5,040 bases of DNA from an uncultured Flavobacteriales bacterium (GTDB lineage Bacteria; Bacteroidota; Bacteroidia; Flavobacteriales_E; Vicingaceae), in the NCBI GenBank assembly GCA_913059105.1, contig CAJXRL010000200.1:1-5040 (forward strand), in the 5' to 3' direction. The notes beneath the pieces were generated by a model, which saw nothing but the letters and a program-made list of their open reading frames with translations, ran no database searches and was not told the DNA's origin. Of the stretch, positions 1 through 5,040 are shown piece by piece. The first letter of the stretch is position 1. Each line of letters begins with the position of its first letter. Made by a program: the position numbers and the translations under genes.

Positions 1-246
1 TTTCAATACTGGAATTGCAATTAGAAAACCAAAGACACCGAGCAGTAATATCGTGAAACCAAAAAACAAACCAGTTCTTATGGCAGAATTGAATTCTCCG
101 AAGTATTCTAGGATGACAATGCTTAAGAACAGAATAAAACTTAAGCTTAAAAATAAAATTAAGCCCCTAATGATTTGGTTTACATAGTATTTTCTAGTAA
201 ACTCATCAAGTTTGTTAAGTAAAAGATGAAAGTTATTGTTAGCCAT
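1..246 (-). CDS. DUF4175-like membrane protein, N-terminal fragment
   Basis: This is an open frame of 82 codons that starts with ATG at 246 and leaves the window at position 1 without a stop, so only the N-terminus is visible. It begins with a polar, charged stretch (residues 1-27, including KLDEFTRKYY and NQIIRG), then two hydrophobic segments at about residues 28-48 and 59-80 that should span the inner membrane, separated by a short polar loop (EYFGEFNSAIR). This arrangement resembles the start of the long DUF4175 proteins of Bacteroidota, which are around 1,100 residues, but the match is from memory of the family pattern. The function of the family is unknown. The gene runs the same way as the methyltransferase gene upstream of it, with a 70-bp gap (247-316), so the two could be co-transcribed; that gap holds a small inverted repeat (GATGT-TTAT-ACATC, 271-284) but no clear terminator. 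No Shine-Dalgarno sequence is visible. I am confident of a real gene and less sure of the family. Confidence 0.72.
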   Translation of the reverse strand, partial: MANNNFHLLLNKLDEFTRKYYVNQIIRGLILFLSLSFILFLSIVILEYFGEFNSAIRTGLFFGFTILLLGVFGFLIAIPVLK

Positions 247-316
247 AGTTGTTTAAACTCAATCGAAATAGATGTTTATACATCGTTTAAATTGATTATA
301 TGAAGTTAAGCAAAAG

Positions 317-1222
317 TTACTTCGAAAAACGCACTAAATTTCCTAACCCTAATTGTTGTCCCGAAGCAGACTTTAGACCCAAAGTTGTGCACTCATACTT
401 ATCAGGAAAACCATCAATTTTTCGAAGTAAGTTTTTCAATTTTTGCATGGGCAATTTTGGAGAATAGGTGTTGAGAATAAAGAAATGACGCTTAGGGTGA
501 AGCAATTGAACAACGTCTTGCATAAGCTCTTGCAAATCGTTTTCTATCTTCCATCTTTCATTTTTACTTCCCAATCCATAAGCAGGCGGATCCATGATTA
601 TTCCTTGATATTTGTCGCCTCTTCGAATGGCCTTTTTTACAAATTTTCGGGCATCTTCTAAAATCCAACGAATATTTTCTACTTCATTCTTTTCTGCATT
701 TTCTCTTCCCCAATTCAAAACTTGCTTAACAGAATCAACGTTGGTAACATGGGCGCCTGCCGCCGCCGCAACAATACTTGCTGCCCCTGTGTAAGCGAAA
801 AGGTTGAGCACTTTTACGTCTCCCTTAAGTTTTATTAACTCCCGCTGCATGAACTTCCAATTCTCAGCTTGTTCCTGAAAAACTCCGATGTGTTTGAAAG
901 CGGTGATTTTTAAATTGAATTGCAGTTTAACGTTATGATATTCGTATTCTATATCCCAATTTTCAGGAGCGTTGGTTTTGTTGGTCCAAGTTCCTTTTTT
1001 TCCCTTTTCTTCATAAAAGTGCCAATCAGCCTTCTCCCATTCTCTTTTAGGAATACGAATTGGCCACTCTGCTTCTGACTCTGGACGGTCTACAATTAGC
1101 TCGCCAAAGCGCTCTAATTTTCTTCTACCACCACAATCAAGTAGCTCATAGTCAACAGATGAGGATAGTGGGAGAATTTTAACTTCTTCCTTCTTTTTTG
1201 GGACTTTTTGTTGTGGACGCAT
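317..1222 (-). CDS. Class I SAM-dependent RNA methyltransferase (RlmI/RlmK-like)
   Basis: The 301-residue product is predicted to transfer a methyl group from S-adenosylmethionine, most likely to ribosomal RNA, in the cytoplasm. Visible landmarks are a family N-terminal segment (YELLDCGGRRKLERFG, about 25-40), the pre-catalytic signature HIGVFQEQAENW (111-122), SAM-binding motif I VLNLFAYTGAAS (138-149), an acidic residue ending strand 2 (D163), EDA (189-191) and motif IV DPPAYG (211-216). No PUA domain precedes the catalytic domain, unlike E. coli RlmI, so the exact target base cannot be assigned. Without a PUA domain the length fits the shorter Bacteroidota relatives. ATG at 1222 is the only plausible start, since the next in-frame Met is residue 125. 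The first 20 or so residues are lysine-rich and extend beyond the conserved core. AGGA lies very close to the start, and a TAnnTTTG-like element lies only 8 bases upstream. The gene is divergent from gltX. Family call sure, substrate inferred. Confidence 0.9.
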   Translation of the reverse strand: MRPQQKVPKKKEEVKILPLSSSVDYELLDCGGRRKLERFGELIVDRPESEAEWPIRIPKREWEKADWHFYEEKGKKGTWTNKTNAPENWDIEYEYHNVKLQFNLKITAFKHIGVFQEQAENWKFMQRELIKLKGDVKVLNLFAYTGAASIVAAAAGAHVTNVDSVKQVLNWGRENAEKNEVENIRWILEDARKFVKKAIRRGDKYQGIIMDPPAYGLGSKNERWKIENDLQELMQDVVQLLHPKRHFFILNTYSPKLPMQKLKNLLRKIDGFPDKYECTTLGLKSASGQQLGLGNLVRFSK

Positions 1223-1229
1223 TTCCTCA

Positions 1230-1237
1230 CAAACATA
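1230..1237 (-). promoter_or_regulatory. Candidate -7 element for the methyltransferase gene
   Basis: Read on the minus strand, TATGTTTG fits the Bacteroidota -7 consensus TAnnTTTG. It sits 8 bases before the ATG at 1222, so transcription from it would begin at or within a base or two of the start codon, giving an almost leaderless mRNA. No TTG is seen at the expected -33 spacing, so this may be a chance match. Confidence 0.28.
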
Positions 1238-1260
1238 ATCAATATGCCCGCTTACTTTTT

Positions 1261-1268
1261 TACCTTTG
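1261..1268 (+). promoter_or_regulatory. Candidate -7 element for gltX-folB
   Basis: TACCTTTG matches the Bacteroidota -7 consensus TAnnTTTG exactly. It lies 25 bases before the gltX ATG at 1294, so the leader would be about 20 bases, a normal length. A TTG at the -33 position is not evident. The position between two divergent genes supports a promoter here; the lack of the -33 element lowers confidence. Confidence 0.5.
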
Positions 1269-1293
1269 CGCCCTTAAAATTAAAAGCATTAAA

Positions 1294-2838
1294 ATGGAGA
1301 GAAGAGTAAGAGTTCGCTTTGCACCAAGTCCTACAGGACCGTTGCACATGGGTGGAGTTAGAACAGCTTTATATAACTACCTTTTTGCTAAGAAGCATGG
1401 GGGCGATTTTTTATTGAGAATTGAAGATACTGATCAAACTAGATTTGTGCCTGGAGCAGAAGAGTATATTCAAGAATCGTTGAAGTGGTGTGGGTTTTTA
1501 CCAAACGAAGGACAAGGGTATGGCGGAGATGTAGGACCATACAAACAATCTGAAAGAAAGGAAGCAGGGCTTTATAAAAAATACGCTCAACAATTGTTGG
1601 ATGCCGACAAGGCGTACTATGCTTTTGATACCCCTGAAGAGCTGGATCAAATGCGGGAAGACTTGAAAAAAGCTGGAGTTGCCGCTCCGCAATACAATGT
1701 TATTTCAAGAATGCGCATGAAAAATTCCATTTCGCTTTCAGCTGAGGAAGTTGAAAAAAGAATGGCAAACGGAGATCCGTATGTGATTAGAATTAAGATG
1801 CCTAGAAACGAAGAGATTAAATTCAAAGATTTGATTCGTGGTTGGGTTTCAGTTCAAACATCACATTTAGACGATAAGGTTTTATATAAATCAGACGGAA
1901 TGCCAACTTATCATTTGGCAAATATTGTTGACGACCATTTGATGAATATTTCTCATGTAATTCGTGGCGAAGAGTGGTTGCCATCTGCACCACTTCACAT
2001 TTATTTGTACGAGGCTTTTGGTTGGTCAGAAACGATGCCTGAGTTCGCACACTTGCCTTTATTGTTGAAACCTGATGGGAATGGAAAATTGAGTAAAAGA
2101 GACGGTGACCGTTTGGGTTTTCCTGTTTTCCCTTTGGAATGGAAGGATCCTAAAACAAATGAAGTCTCTTCTGGATATAGAGAAAAAGGATATTTTCCTG
2201 AAGCTTTCATGAATATTTTAGCCTTTTTAGGTTGGAATCCGGGAACTAGTCAAGAACTGTTTTCATTAGAAGAGTTGGCAGCAGCGTTTTCGCTGGAAAG
2301 AGTAGGAAAAGCAGGATCGAAATTTGATCCTGATAAAGCGAGTTGGTTTCAGCAACAATATTTGAGAGGGAAGGACAATGTCACATTAGCAAGCCTTTTA
2401 AAGAATGGTTATAGTGACTTGGACGTAGTTAAGAACGCAGAGGAGCAATTTTTAGGAGGCGTTTGCGGAATGATGAAAGAAAGAGCAACTTTCTTAGCAG
2501 ATATTCCTGTGGAAGGAGCGTACTTTTTTGCTGCACCGACAGAGTTTGACGAAAAAACTACTCGAAAAAAGTGGAAGGAAGGAAGTGCTGAATTAATGAC
2601 AGAATGGACTGCAGAGTTTGCAGGAATTGAAGAGTACACAACAGACAACATTGAGCAAACTTTTAAAAGCTTTTTAGAAGTGAAAGAAAAGGGAATTGGA
2701 GCAGTTTTGCCTTTGTTTAGATTATTAGTTACTGGAAAGGGAATGGGACCATCCATGTTTTCAATTGCTGAATTGTTGGGCAAAGAAGAAACTTTGGCTA
2801 GGATGGAAGCAGGAATTAAAACGTTAGATAATGCATAA
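1294..2838 (+). CDS. gltX: Glutamyl-tRNA synthetase
   Basis: This cytoplasmic class I aminoacyl-tRNA synthetase charges tRNA-Glu with glutamate using ATP. The 514-residue protein has the family landmarks in order: FAPSPTG (9-15), the HIGH-type motif HMGG (18-21), RIEDTD (42-47), the active-site segment MPTYHLANIVDDH (203-215), RGEEWLPS (224-231) and the KMSKS-type loop KLSKR (265-269). The segment after that loop (about 275-304, GFPVFPLEW and onward) is an insertion I associate with Bacteroidota GltX. The C-terminal half is the helical anticodon-binding region. Only two cysteines are present, so a Cys-based zinc site is absent. I chose ATG at 1294 because MERRVRVRFAPSPTG gives the standard family N-terminus; the open frame extends upstream to an ATG at 1198, but those 32 codons overlap the start of the divergent methyltransferase gene and the promoter region. 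No Shine-Dalgarno is seen, and the leader is A-rich. folB overlaps its end by 8 bases, implying one operon. Discriminating versus non-discriminating specificity cannot be read here. Confidence 0.97.
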   Translation: MERRVRVRFAPSPTGPLHMGGVRTALYNYLFAKKHGGDFLLRIEDTDQTRFVPGAEEYIQESLKWCGFLPNEGQGYGGDVGPYKQSERKEAGLYKKYAQQLLDADKAYYAFDTPEELDQMREDLKKAGVAAPQYNVISRMRMKNSISLSAEEVEKRMANGDPYVIRIKMPRNEEIKFKDLIRGWVSVQTSHLDDKVLYKSDGMPTYHLANIVDDHLMNISHVIRGEEWLPSAPLHIYLYEAFGWSETMPEFAHLPLLLKPDGNGKLSKRDGDRLGFPVFPLEWKDPKTNEVSSGYREKGYFPEAFMNILAFLGWNPGTSQELFSLEELAAAFSLERVGKAGSKFDPDKASWFQQQYLRGKDNVTLASLLKNGYSDLDVVKNAEEQFLGGVCGMMKERATFLADIPVEGAYFFAAPTEFDEKTTRKKWKEGSAELMTEWTAEFAGIEEYTTDNIEQTFKSFLEVKEKGIGAVLPLFRLLVTGKGMGPSMFSIAELLGKEETLARMEAGIKTLDNA

Positions 2839-3181
2839 AGTGCTGATTGAAAACGCTGTTTTTCATGCTTATCATGGAGTTTTTGAAGAAGAATCTATTG
2901 TTGGCGGAAGATTTGAAGTGAACATTGAAATGGAAACGGACTTTAGCAAAAGCGCTAAAACGGATAAGCTGGATGGGACGATTGACTATTCAGCGGTGTA
3001 TCGATTAGTGGAAAAACAGATGATGATTCCTTCAAAATTAATTGAGCATGTTGGGCAACGCATAGTAGATTCGTTGTACGCTAATTTTGATACAATACAG
3101 TTTATTCGGCTAAAAATTAGCAAGTTGAACCCTCCAATTAAGGCAACCATAGAAAAGGTTAGCATTGTAATCGAGGAATAA
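2831..3181 (+). CDS. folB: Dihydroneopterin aldolase
   Basis: FolB cleaves 7,8-dihydroneopterin to 6-hydroxymethyl-7,8-dihydropterin and glycolaldehyde in folate synthesis; it is a cytoplasmic oligomeric enzyme. The 116-residue product has normal family length and the single T-fold domain. By alignment with the Staphylococcus aureus enzyme from memory, the key residues are all present: E21 after HGVFEE (for E22), Y53 in TIDYSAVY (for Y54), E72 in KLIEHVG (for E74) and the catalytic lysine K98 in KISKLNPPI (for K100). The ATG at 2831 lies inside the last codons of gltX, and the two frames share ATGCATAA. This suggests translational coupling, which would explain the lack of a separate ribosome-binding site. 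Folate supplies formyl groups for initiator tRNA, but the pairing with gltX is more likely shared housekeeping expression than a direct functional link. The tRNA-Cys gene follows after 58 bases with no terminator between. Confidence 0.95.
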   Translation: MHKVLIENAVFHAYHGVFEEESIVGGRFEVNIEMETDFSKSAKTDKLDGTIDYSAVYRLVEKQMMIPSKLIEHVGQRIVDSLYANFDTIQFIRLKISKLNPPIKATIEKVSIVIEE

Positions 3182-3239
3182 GATTAAAACGTGAATTAAG
3201 CAGTTCAAATTGTTTAATTTCGTTGTCCAATTAAAGTAG

Positions 3240-3310
3240 GGTCTCGTGGCCGAGCGGCTAGGCTGCGGTCTGCAAAACCGCCTACAGCGGTTCGAATCCG
3301 CTCGAGACCT
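3240..3310 (+). tRNA. tRNA-Cys (anticodon GCA)
   Basis: A complete cloverleaf can be folded by eye. The acceptor stem pairs GGTCTCG (3240-3246) with CGAGACC (3303-3309), with U at the discriminator position (3310), the normal identity base for cysteine tRNA. The D stem is GCC/GGC (3249-3251 with 3261-3263). The anticodon stem GCGGT/ACCGC (3265-3269 with 3277-3281) closes a 7-base loop with anticodon GCA at 3272-3274. A 4-base variable loop follows, then the T stem AGCGG/CCGCT around TTCGAAT (3291-3297). No CCA is encoded, so it must be added after transcription. The gene lies downstream of folB in the same direction and could be read from the gltX promoter or from its own weak promoter in 3182-3239, where TAATTTCG (3215-3222) is a one-mismatch -7 candidate. 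Confidence 0.97.
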
Positions 3311-3320
3311 CAATAAGTTG

Positions 3321-3349
3321 AAAACCCATCCGAAAGGATGGGTTTTTTT
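3321..3349 (+). terminator. Intrinsic terminator after tRNA-Cys
   Basis: CCCATCC (3325-3331) and GGATGGG (3336-3342) form a perfect 7-bp stem around a GAAA tetraloop. The stem is followed by seven T residues (3343-3349) and preceded by AAAA that can extend the pairing. It starts 11 bases after the tRNA and would end transcription of the gltX-folB-tRNA block. The preceding A run is only four bases, so minus-strand termination is possible but weaker. Confidence 0.92.
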
Positions 3350-3751
3350 GTTTGATGATTTTTGTGTCAAGCGCGCTTGTAAACAAAATGAATCGAACAA
3401 AAAATAGGCGCTGTAAGCGGCGTTTTCAAAATATTGAAGCACCATTTAACAATCAAGGATGCCCTCAGGGAATCCGTTTGTCTGTGAGTCACAAGTTCAT
3501 TTGAAAGGAGAAACCGTATTTCGCGACAAGTTTACTTGTATGCGGAAGATGACAAACAAAAAATACAATTGGGGATATTCAACGTATTGCTCGCCCGCCG
3601 AAGAGTACCGAACGAAGGCAATGGCACTCTTCCTTCCAACTTAAATCGACACCAGTTTTCTGACGTTTGCAATATGTAATGATAATTCATTGATGTTAAA
3701 ATCAAGCAATTAAACGAAGTAGATTGTTTATTTAGTAGCTTTACAAACCTC
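3350..3751. other. Intergenic region with GC bump; possible gene remnant
   Basis: No convincing gene lies in these 402 bases. The part from about 3400 to 3640 is richer in GC than its surroundings; 3571-3630 holds 32 G or C in 60. One plus-strand frame is open from 3392 to 3676 except for a single TGA at 3485-3487, ending in TAA at 3677; its translation (for example RRRVPNEGNGTLPSNLNRHQ) looks more protein-like than the other frames but has no good start codon and no family I recognise. A 61-codon ATG frame (3459-3644) overlaps it and lacks a leader signal or recognisable domain. Short inverted repeats occur: CAAGCGCGCTTG (3368-3379), GTGAGTCAC (3484-3492) and ACAAGT-TT-ACTTGT (3526-3539). 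Just before the next gene, TAGCTTTA (3736-3743) is a one-mismatch -7 candidate. A decayed gene or a repeat-family copy are both possible. Confidence 0.4.
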
Positions 3752-4732
3752 ATGAATAGACCAATTATAGACATACATTGTGATTTACTAATCTACCTAA
3801 CTCAGCCAAATTCTGATATTCACAAAAAAGAAGACATAGGTTGTTCTATACCTTACTTAACTGAAGGGAATGTTAAGTTGCAAGTAATGGCCATTTTTAC
3901 CCCAACACAATTAAATAGCCATAGACTTGGTATTGAACAAAGCGAAATTTTTCACAGCCTAAATGTTCAAAAGAATCAATTATATAGTTTTGAAAAACAC
4001 CATATTGAAAACTTAACTGACAATAAGAATGTTGGGATGTTAGCCTCAATAGAAAATGCATCTGCTTTTTGTGATGAAAATATAACCCTAAAACAGGGTT
4101 TTGAGAACTTTCAAACGATCGCAAATAATGTTGGGAATATATTCTACATCGGGTTTACTCATCATTTAGAAAATAGGTTTGGCGGAGGAAATTACACTTC
4201 CATTGGACTGAAAAATGATGGAAAGGCTTTAATTGATTTTTTAGATAAAAAAAATATTGCTATTGATTTTTCGCACACAAGTGATGCATTAGCGTACGAT
4301 ATATTAAACTACGTTTCTAAAAATAATATAAGCGTTCCAATTATTGCAAGTCACTCAAATTATAGATCAGTTTTTGATCACCCTCGTAATTTGCCAGATG
4401 AAATTGCTCAAGAAATAATTAGCAGACAAGGCTTGATTGGAGCTAATTTTTTGAGAGCGTTTGTAAATAACGAAAAACCCGAAACGCTGCAAGAACACAT
4501 TGCTTACGGAATTGGATTAGGAGCCCAAAATGCTGTATGTTATGGTGCAGACTACTACTATACCAAAAGTCATCCAGATAAATCAAGGATCCCCTTTTAT
4601 TTTAAAGAACACAAAAATGCTACTTGTTATCAGCAAATTAGCGAGGGTCTTAAGCAACAGTTTGACGAGGAAATTTGTAATAAGATAAGTTATAAAAATG
4701 TTACTGAATTTTTAACAAGACTCTGGAAGTAA
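3752..4732 (+). CDS. M19-family dipeptidase (membrane/renal dipeptidase type)
   Basis: The 326-residue protein is a zinc-dependent dipeptidase of peptidase family M19, which folds as an amidohydrolase-like barrel and cleaves dipeptides, in some members including ones with D-amino acids. All expected metal ligands and catalytic residues are visible: H9 and D11 in DIHCD, E101 in SIENAS as the bridging glutamate, H175 in IDFSHTSD, H201 in ASHSNYR and D267 in YGADYYY. H137 in GFTHH fits the substrate-binding histidine, and HPRNLPDE (210-217) is the conserved post-barrel signature. There is no signal peptide or lipobox, so unlike the anchored mammalian enzyme it should be cytoplasmic. It is slightly shorter than many bacterial homologues but appears whole. 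The ATG at 3752 fits because DIHCD normally sits near the N-terminus of unexported members. It is a single-gene unit with no close neighbour. A sampled stretch (4021-4080) is 33% GC, lower than sampled gltX (45% at 2281-2340). Substrate unknown. Confidence 0.93.
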   Translation: MNRPIIDIHCDLLIYLTQPNSDIHKKEDIGCSIPYLTEGNVKLQVMAIFTPTQLNSHRLGIEQSEIFHSLNVQKNQLYSFEKHHIENLTDNKNVGMLASIENASAFCDENITLKQGFENFQTIANNVGNIFYIGFTHHLENRFGGGNYTSIGLKNDGKALIDFLDKKNIAIDFSHTSDALAYDILNYVSKNNISVPIIASHSNYRSVFDHPRNLPDEIAQEIISRQGLIGANFLRAFVNNEKPETLQEHIAYGIGLGAQNAVCYGADYYYTKSHPDKSRIPFYFKEHKNATCYQQISEGLKQQFDEEICNKISYKNVTEFLTRLWK

Positions 4733-4993
4733 ATGTAAAGAGGAAGGAACATTAAGAAGAAATAAATACAAGTTGGGCACTAATACCAGCGATAATTATC
4801 TTAACAATAGAGATATTAAACTAGCAATTCGTTCAACTTGTTTAGTCATTACGCTAATTTATGTCTTCCTTTAGTATTAGAACTTAAAACCTAAGAGAAA
4901 CAGCTTAGATTACAGAAAGAACTTTAGTTAACTTTATAACGCGAGCATCAATGGTCACGTTAGTGAACATTGAATAAACAGATTGAATTATTA
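4733..4993. other. AT-rich region without a gene
   Basis: These 261 bases between the dipeptidase stop and the adapter carry frequent stops, and I see no credible gene. The longest minus-strand ATG frame I found is about 22 codons. There is no clear stem-plus-T-run terminator for the dipeptidase gene. The only structures seen are a 26-base imperfect hairpin (4948-4973) and an 8-bp inverted repeat, ACAAGTTG at 4768-4775 with CAACTTGT at 4834-4841. As this is the true contig end, read support may be thin. Confidence 0.5.
4948..4973. repeat. Imperfect inverted repeat (hairpin)
   Basis: TCAATGGTCAC (4948-4958) pairs with GTGAACATTGA (4963-4973) across a GTTA loop, with one mismatch in 11 positions. 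No T run follows on either strand, so it does not look like an intrinsic terminator. It could be an operator-like site for a gene beyond the contig end, or chance. Confidence 0.4.
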
Positions 4994-5040
4994 CTGTCTC
5001 TTATACACATCTCCGAGCCCACGAGACAGGCAGAAATCTC
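4994..5040 (+). other. Illumina Nextera adapter contamination (not genomic)
   Basis: The last 47 bases match a Nextera library adapter in order and without mismatch. The 19-bp Tn5 mosaic end is at 4994-5012 (CTGTCTCTTATACACATCT), the read-2 adapter stem CCGAGCCCACGAGAC at 5013-5027, an 8-base index AGGCAGAA at 5028-5035 (which I recall as Nextera i7 index N703) and ATCTC at 5036-5040, the first bases of the P7 tail. This is untrimmed read-through past a short insert, carried into the assembly. It should be removed; the organism's sequence ends at about 4993. It is not evidence of a Tn5 element in the genome. Confidence 0.99.

Noticed and set aside
1198..1293. Longer gltX start at the ATG at 1198
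   Set aside because: The extra 32 codons overlap the divergent methyltransferase start, cover the -7 element and fall outside the GltX family N-terminus.
2409..2783. Minus-strand frame of 124 codons within gltX
   Set aside because: It is antisense to the well-supported C-terminal part of gltX and shows no family features.
3110..3445. Minus-strand frame of 111 codons
   Set aside because: It runs antisense through the tRNA-Cys gene and the terminator, whose base pairing explains the sequence.
3485..3487. In-frame TGA read as selenocysteine
   Set aside because: No family match, no selenocysteine-insertion hairpin recognised, and the frame has no start codon; decay or chance is simpler.
3459..3644. 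61-codon plus-strand ATG frame as a small gene
   Set aside because: No leader signal, no recognised domain, and an overlapping frame looks at least as protein-like; kept only as part of the intergenic description.
3240..3751. tRNA-Cys as an integration site with an element downstream
   Set aside because: No copy of the tRNA 3' end is seen elsewhere in the window and no integrase is present.
4768..4841. 8-bp inverted repeat ACAAGTTG / CAACTTGT as transposon ends
   Set aside because: Too short, enclosing only 58 bases with no target duplication, and expected by chance in AT-rich DNA.
4994..5012. Tn5 mosaic end, as if a transposon boundary
   Set aside because: It is followed directly by the Nextera adapter stem, an index and the P7 tail, so it comes from library preparation.

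Overview
The window looks like a contig end from a low-GC member of the Bacteroidota, most likely order Flavobacteriales. The evidence is the GltX sequence with the insertion after its KMSKS-type loop that I associate with this phylum, a DUF4175-like membrane protein start, a tRNA gene without encoded CCA, A-rich leaders with no clear Shine-Dalgarno sequence, and a TAnnTTTG-type -7 promoter element before gltX. The exact genus cannot be read from this sequence.

Layout, left to right. Positions 1-246 (minus) hold the first 82 codons of a membrane protein that runs off the left edge. Positions 317-1222 (minus) encode a class I SAM-dependent RNA methyltransferase of the RlmI/RlmK-like group. A 71-bp divergent promoter region (1223-1293) separates it from a plus-strand housekeeping block: gltX (glutamyl-tRNA synthetase, 1294-2838), folB (dihydroneopterin aldolase, 2831-3181, overlapping gltX by 8 bases), tRNA-Cys(GCA) (3240-3310) and a strong intrinsic terminator (3321-3349). 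A 402-bp region without a convincing gene follows (3350-3751). It has a local GC bump, short palindromes and a frame interrupted by one stop that may be a gene remnant. Positions 3752-4732 encode a cytoplasmic M19-family (renal dipeptidase type) peptidase. Positions 4733-4993 appear non-coding and AT-rich.

The last 47 bases (4994-5040) are not biological. They are an Illumina Nextera adapter read-through: the Tn5 mosaic end, the read-2 adapter stem, an 8-base index and the start of the P7 tail. The contig therefore truly ends at about 4993.

Most genes serve translation and core metabolism: rRNA modification, tRNA charging, a tRNA and folate synthesis. The dipeptidase is a stand-alone unit. 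I found no sign of a novel defence, mobile or regulatory system. The most important observation is the adapter contamination, and the least explained stretch is 3350-3751.
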